Assembly: GCA_027943335.1 (NCBI GenBank)
Contig: BSBK01009270.1
Location: 266,001-330,000 of the forward strand
Source: Chamaecyparis obtusa
Taxonomy: Eukaryota; Streptophyta; Pinopsida; Cupressales; Cupressaceae
Direction: 5' to 3'
Length of the DNA: 64,000 nucleotides
A program made the position numbers and the translations under genes. Shown in pieces: positions 59,483-64,000 of the stretch. Numbering within the stretch: the first letter of the stretch is position 1; each line of letters opens with the position of its first letter. The notes below the pieces were generated by a model, which ran no database searches, was not told the origin of the DNA, and was given only the letters and a program-made list of their open reading frames with translations.

Positions 59483-60260
59483 ATGGTAAGGAAGGCTTAC
59501 TGCTCTGATTTGGGTCTGAATAGAGGTCCTTGGACTCCTTAGGAGGATCTTCTCTTGAAAAACTATGTTCAAACTCTCGGAGAGGGACAATGGAGCCTTC
59601 TTCCTCATAGAGCAGGTATGTATGTTCAAGTAGGATAACTATTTATGTTTTGCTTAAAGTTGGTATCAATTGGTTGATCATTACATAGCTAAACATTTAT
59701 GTAAAGCAAGAAATACGTAGAGAAATTTCTTACACTATTACCCACTACTCTATTGGAAAATTTTATCATTTATGGGAAACGATGTCATTTATGAAAAAAC
59801 TTGTCATCAATGGAAAAAGTTGTCATCTCTGGGAAAAGTTGTCATCTATGAACAAACTGTCATATATATGTGTGAAAAGTCCTCATCTATGAAAAAAGTT
59901 GTCATCAATGGAAAAAGTTGTGATCTGTGGAAAAAATTATCATCTATAGAAAAAGTGTCATCTGTGTGAAAATTTGTCATCAATGGAAAAGTTATCATCT
60001 GTGGAAAAAGTTGTCATCTATGTTTATGTTGCCCATTGAGTAGGTTTGGTGAGAAAAGTTGTTATTTGTGAAAAAAAGTTGTCATCTGTGGGAAAAGTTG
60101 TCATCTATGTTTATGTTGCCGATTGAGCAGGTCTGGTGAGATGTGGAAGGAGTTGCAGGTTACGTTGGATGAATTATCTTCACCCTGATGTCAAACATGG
60201 CAACATTTCACCAGAGGAAGAAGAGCTCATCATCGAACTTCATAAGGTGCTTGGTCATTT
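59483..60260 (+). pseudogene. R2R3-MYB transcription factor fragment, exons 1 and 2
   Basis: Exon 1 (59483-59615) from ATG: VRKAYCSDLGLNRGPWTP, a TAG, then EDLLLKNYVQTLGEGQWSLL. Its length of 133 bp equals the canonical R2R3-MYB first exon, and the donor is GTATGT. Exon 2 (60131-60260): [20 protein letters not shown] then [20 protein letters not shown], canonical 130-bp length, covering the end of R2 and start of R3. Its donor is lost and the rest of R3 (exon 3) is missing. Trp residues of R2 are present (W at PWTP, QWSLL and RWMNY). MYB R2R3 repeats bind DNA in the nucleus. The in-frame TAG replaces the first residue of the EED block. Introns retained, so captured as DNA. Confidence 0.85.
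59760..60130. repeat. ~20-bp minisatellite in the MYB intron
   Basis: Unit close to 'gttgtcatctatggaaaaa' repeated about 15 times with variants. The intron's acceptor side ('tctatgtttatgttgcc-attgag-aggt-tggtgag') occurs twice, at about 60017-60052 (gtag) and 60107-60140 (gcag). Confidence 0.85.
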
Positions 60261-62770
60261 GCTCAACTAATCAAGAGTTAGAGCAAGAAGTCACTTGTGG
60301 AAAGGCTACAAGGGAAAAGTGTGGCAGGTCTAGTACTCTATAGTACAGACTTGAGGAGACCAAACTAGTTGTTGAATCAGTGTTCTTGAACCATATTAGG
60401 ACAATCCCCATCATTAAATTGAACTAATAAGTCCACTAGTGAAGAGTTTTGGTAAAGGGCTAGGATTAGGCCTATAAGAGAATTCTTGCAGAGGTTGTTT
60501 GGGATAGAAATTTGTTTGTTTCAAATAAAGTTTGGTTTTGTTCTTTGTTTCTCGATACACACATGGATCCATTGAATACAAAGGTGAAAGATCTCTATAA
60601 ATACACAGTCTTCATTAAGGTTTGGGGAGAGAATCATTTTCTTTCTAGACTTCACAAATGGATCCATTGTAAGAGGTTTGGAACTATGTACTGTCAGGTA
60701 ATGTCTTCCTCTATTCTTGTGGTTATTTTTTTAATTCATTTGAATATAGATAATATTGATGTAGAGTGGTTAGCAGAAGTAGTGGAAATTTCAAACTTCT
60801 TCTTCTATGACTCGGGAACCCCACTAGCCCTTCAGGCTCACCAAAGGCTACATACCCACAATTGACTCAACTATGCCTCCAAACACCTAAGATGGACCAA
60901 AATGGTGTAAACAAGGTGGTTTCAACAAGAATCAATCATTTTTGATAGCCTTTACAACACCTATTGACCACAACCGTCAAATCTACCTTCTAGCCCTATG
61001 AGCCCCAATTAGCCCTGCTGGACCAATTTTCTCCCTTTTTCTCTGACTTTTTCCAAACAACTTGAGAAAAAAATTACAATTTCGGACACCCTTTTTAGGG
61101 TTATTTAACATATGTAAACTTCAATGGTGACTCCTTTAGACCAGTCTTAACTTCCTTCACAAGGTACCCTCCTAATGGCATCAAAATCAAGCAAATAACA
61201 AAGAAACTATATCATTCTCTTATCCTCATCACTCCAGACTTTCATCACAGTTATAATATGGTAAAATATGACTAAATCCAAGATATTTTACACCTATTCC
61301 ACAAGGAACGCCCAAAATACTCATTCAATGCCTTCAAACCCTTGTTGCATAGGGTTTCACCAAACACCTACCTCCACTAACCTTGGAGACCAAATAATGG
61401 TTCATACACCTTCTCTTTGATGCCCTAGGACATCTCAAATCATTAGATAACCTTCTTGCACAGCCCAATATGCTGCTGTCATACTATTCCCACCAATCCA
61501 CTATGGGACATTTCCATTGTTTTCTTGAAACTTGCTGTCTTCGCACTAGTGCTGCATCAAAACTTGTTAGATTTCTATTGTACATGTTAGTAACATGCCT
61601 CCCATGAATTTTGGGCCCTTGGATTCATGGGAGGTTCATCTATTTAAAGAAAACTTTTGTTTGTCACAGGAAAAACTCAAGAAAACAGCCTGAAATGAAC
61701 CAACAGTCGTATATGTTGCTTCAAAACAAAGTGTTATTCATTCAATAATGAGTGAAATGTGTTTAAATACCCTTCTAATTCATTTATTTGATAGTCCCAA
61801 ACAAAAATAAGTTCAATACACTGAATGGAACAACACCAAAATGAAATTTTATTGCTTGCTTTCACAACAGTCCGTACAATAGGCTTTTTTTCTCCCTGTC
61901 CCCCTCCGTACAATGGATCCTTTAGATGTTTAATGACCCCTATCTATCTGCCTCAACCAACTTTAGATAGTTGGGAGGTTTAATTAATCCTAAAACCTGT
62001 TAAAACTAATTTCCCTCCTAAAAGGTAATATGACTGTTTACATTCAAATTTAAATTAATAAACTTTATTTTATGCATTTAATTATGACTATTCTGACTTC
62101 CCAACTTACTCCATTGGCCTACACATGGTCCAATGTATTTATTGAATGCTTCTAAACATGAAAACTACTCAAATCTAATCCTATTGGACTCTTTCACCTA
62201 TTACATTGCTTTGATCACTTATTACATTATGTTGAGTCTATTACATTGTATTGGTCCTTAGACCTCTATCATGACTTTTACATAGTTTATTGAATCCAAC
62301 ACTGTCATAAGCCATTCTAGGATTCAAAACTTGCCAGTCAACTTGTCTTGATACCATCTTCTCCTTCTTAGTTACTGGAGTCCTCCTTTGCTCAGATGCT
62401 CTTCTAGATGCCCCTACATCAAATATGCTTTAAAAAAGTCTTTCTTCTTGGTTGGGATGAGTCTATTATTGGCCTATCCATGGAAGCCTCATTTTTAACT
62501 TGTTCAGGGCATTTTGTCCCTGCAACATATCTAGTTTATACTTCCTGAGTCACCACTAGAGTCTTCAAATCTAGATATTTTGCACAAGGTTAGGGCACCA
62601 TTGCCAGTCATTTAAAACATGGTTTTTTCTTTAACAGATGATTTTTTCTTTAACAGATGATTTTTATCATTAATATTTGTGTGCTTACAGACCCTAATGT
62701 TGTTGCTCCAAGAACCCTAAATTGGAAATTTTTAGATGGGTTTTGGTGTCAAGAAATAATACAAGATTCA
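60261..62770. other. Repeat-derived DNA without recognised genes
   Basis: 60880-61560 contains reversed relatives of the 55480/57970 repeat ('ccaattagccctgctgg'). 61598-61634 can form a hairpin (CCTCCCATGAAT / ATTCATGGGAGG). 62623-62661 is a ~20-bp phrase in two tandem copies ('ttttttctttaacagatga'). No gene seen; the ORF at 60512-60865 has no motif. Confidence 0.4.
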
Positions 62771-62777
62771 TGTGATA

Positions 62778-63028
62778 AGTAAGAGATATTTTCCATAGCA
62801 AGCCAAATTGTGATATTGCTATCGGGATTCAACTGTGTAGTTTTTTGAGTCAAACTCTGCTTGCATCCTCATTTGCAAAACCTTCACCAAGTGTTGTGCC
62901 TTATGAACCATTCATTAGAAAGCCCCTTAAGCTCATCAATTAATAAGTAGGAGATATTTTCCACAGCAAGTCAAATTGTGATATTGCTATCAAGATTCAA
63001 CTGTGTAGTTTTTCGAGTCAAACTCATT
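62778..63028. repeat. Direct duplication next to the 5S-like palindrome
   Basis: 62778-62853 and 62952-63028 are about 95 percent alike by eye (beginning 'gatattttcca', containing 'caaattgtgatattgctatc' and 'attcaactgtgtagttttt'); spacing 174 bp. The first copy continues into 'ctctgcttgcatcctcat', also present at the palindrome centre. Confidence 0.8.
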
Positions 63029-63126
63029 GACCTGTGATTCATGAGTAATGGTTCACATGAACCCATATCTCATGAGAATGAATGGAACACTTATCACTCA
63101 TTGGCTCTAGGTGATGCTCACAGAGG

Positions 63127-63236
63127 TGAAGCACTGCGACTTCCAGAGAGGTCACCCATCCCAGTACTACTCCAACTCGAGCGCACTTAACTATGGAGTT
63201 TCCTCCATGGTTAAACCCACTCTGCTTGCATCCTCA
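63127..63236 (-). pseudogene. 5S rRNA-like sequence, left arm
   Basis: The minus strand reads ACTCCATAGTTAAGTGCGCT, AGTAGTACTGGGATGGGTGA, CCTCTCTGGAAGTCGCAGTG. It matches the 3' two-thirds of plant 5S rRNA, including the internal box A and box C with a few changes. The 5' third has diverged and is shorter than in true 5S. Not a functional rRNA gene by this reading. Confidence 0.75.
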
Positions 63237-63270
63237 TAGGCACAACACTTGGTGAAGGTTTTGCAAATGA

Positions 63271-63382
63271 GGATGCAAGCAGAGTGGGTTTAACCATGGA
63301 GGAAACTCCATAGTTAAGCGTGCTCAAGCTGGAGTGGTACTGGGATGGATTACCTCCTGGGAAGTCCCGGTGCTTCACCTCC
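63271..63382 (+). pseudogene. 5S rRNA-like sequence, right arm
   Basis: Starts GGATGCAAGCAG and has ACTCCATAGTTAAGCGTGCT (box A at 63312-63324 exact), TACTGGGATGG (intermediate element), and TACCTCCTGGGAAGTCC (63351-63367, box C exact). This is the internal RNA polymerase III promoter of plant 5S genes. The 5' third is degenerate and about 8 nt short. 5S-like promoters inside repeats are known in Cassandra-type TRIM elements; relation to those is inferred. Confidence 0.8.
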
Positions 63383-63480
63383 ATAAGCATCACCTAGAGC
63401 CAATGTGTGCTAAGTGTTCCATTCATTCTCATGAGAGACAGGTTCATGTAAACCACTACTCATGAATCACAAGTCAATGA

Positions 63481-64000
63481 AAAGAAGTCTGAATGCACCT
63501 TCGGTATGTAACATTTTTAAAAAAAAAAAAATTTGCATTGGTCTAAATTTCGACCAACTCTAAACCAAGCCATCCACCAATGCTTGGTCTAAATTTTGAC
63601 CAATGCACTAGAAAATCGATTACGGTGCCATACATTCGACCAACAGTATGGTCAAAATTTTGACCACACTGTTGGTCGAATGTATGGCACCGTCGTCGAT
63701 TTTCTAGTGCATTGGTCGAAATGTAGACCAAGCATTGGTGGATGGCTTGGTCAAAATTTAGGCTACCTCATTTTCCTTTATTGGTCAAAATTTTGACCAT
63801 TGCAAAAAAATGACGGTGATTTTTGAACTTGGACTGCAGTCAAAATTTTGACCTGTGTTTTGGTTGAAATTTTGACCTGTACTAAATACGTCAAAAATTT
63901 GACAAAAAAAGAACGACGAGAGTTTTGGTCTTAAATTCGACCAATTACTGTCTAAATTTCGACCAACGTTCGTCAAAATTTGAGGTCAAATTTACTAGTG
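63481..64000. repeat. CACTA 2 right subterminal region with perfect palindrome
   Basis: Dense copies of 'ggtcaaaattttgacc' or 'ggtcgaaat' in both directions. 63565-63750 is a nearly perfect 186-bp palindrome (arms ~84 bp), from CCAAGCCATCCACC to GGTGGATGGCTTGG, centred on ATGGTCAAAATTTTGACC. Ends with the terminal repeat ...TTTACTAGTG at 64000. Confidence 0.85.

Larger units (their letters stand above)
63024..63480. repeat. Large palindrome with two 5S rRNA-like arms
   Basis: The left arm 63024-63237 is the reverse complement of the right arm 63267-63480, with roughly ten percent mismatches. The spacer of about 29 bp is 'aggcacaacacttggtgaag...'. Each arm carries one 5S-like segment pointing away from the centre. 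The arms also contain 'ctaggtgatgct' and 'atgagaatgaatggaacac' on both sides. Confidence 0.9.
46964..64000. mobile_element. CACTA element 2, probably 17,037 bp
   Basis: Left end CACTAGTACATTTCACCTT at 46964. The last bases of the window, read inward on the minus strand, are CACTAGTAAATTTGACCTC. The two are inverted repeats of each other and of the ends of CACTA 1. Both subterminal regions carry GGTC-type repeats ('gttggtcgaaatttggaccaac' near 47080; many copies at 63540-63970). The right target duplication lies outside the window, so pairing of these two ends is an inference; two separate elements are possible. No transposase found. Contents: LINE and copia debris, captured gene fragments, 5S-like palindrome. 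Confidence 0.65.

Noticed and set aside
59772..59969. 65-aa ORF with repeated VIYEK-like units
   Set aside because: Translation of the MYB-intron minisatellite; no start context or homology.
63127..63382. Functional 5S rRNA genes
   Set aside because: The 5' third of 5S is degenerate and shortened in both arms, and the copies are in a palindrome, not a tandem rDNA array.
63543..63796. Overlapping ORFs on both strands (63543-63731 minus, 63596-63796 plus) with similar proteins
   Set aside because: They are the two strands of a palindrome with a repeated GGTC motif, not genes.

Overview
The window is nuclear DNA of a seed plant with a large, repeat-rich genome. It is AT-rich and contains plant-type Ty1/copia and Ty3/gypsy LTR retrotransposons, L1-type LINEs with an RNase H tail, hAT and CACTA DNA transposons, and intron-containing fragments of plant host genes (R2R3-MYB, enoyl-CoA hydratase/isomerase, GRF zinc finger). 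A gymnosperm is my inference from the old, deeply nested and slowly eroding elements; nothing proves it. No intact host gene, rRNA operon, tRNA gene or CRISPR array was found. Every long coding region is interrupted by stops or frameshifts.

Layout. 480-3003: 3' part of an L1-type LINE whose RNase H ORF overlaps a long extra downstream ORF (833-2803). 3004-9403: degenerate unknown coding remnants, including a coiled-coil gene, around a three-copy ~280-bp tandem repeat with CACGTG boxes. 9404-44890: four-layer nest. The outermost layer is a minus-strand hAT-type transposase gene with promoter, 5' intron and zinc-finger N-terminus on the right and catalytic and dimerisation parts on the left. 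A Ty1/copia element (11476-43929, duplication GCTTC) splits it. The copia element is hit in pol by a 7.5-kb CACTA element (15767-23287, duplication AGA), and in its 3' LTR by a Ty3/gypsy element (25222-43184, duplication GGTTT) with 5.36-kb LTRs. 45320-46963: minus-strand LTR-retroelement fragment with a G-patch motif. 46964-64000: probable 17-kb CACTA element whose right end coincides with the last base of the window. It holds LINE and copia debris, fragments of an enoyl-CoA hydratase/isomerase-like gene and an R2R3-MYB gene with introns, and a large palindrome made of two 5S rRNA-like copies.

The genes do not form a pathway; the window records successive transposition. Most promising observations: the LINE with a third ORF overlapping ORF2; the gypsy pol with an extra RNase H between protease and reverse transcriptase; two CACTA elements carrying host gene pieces; and the 5S-like palindrome. 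Identity values and family names are by-eye judgements, since no alignment or database search was possible.
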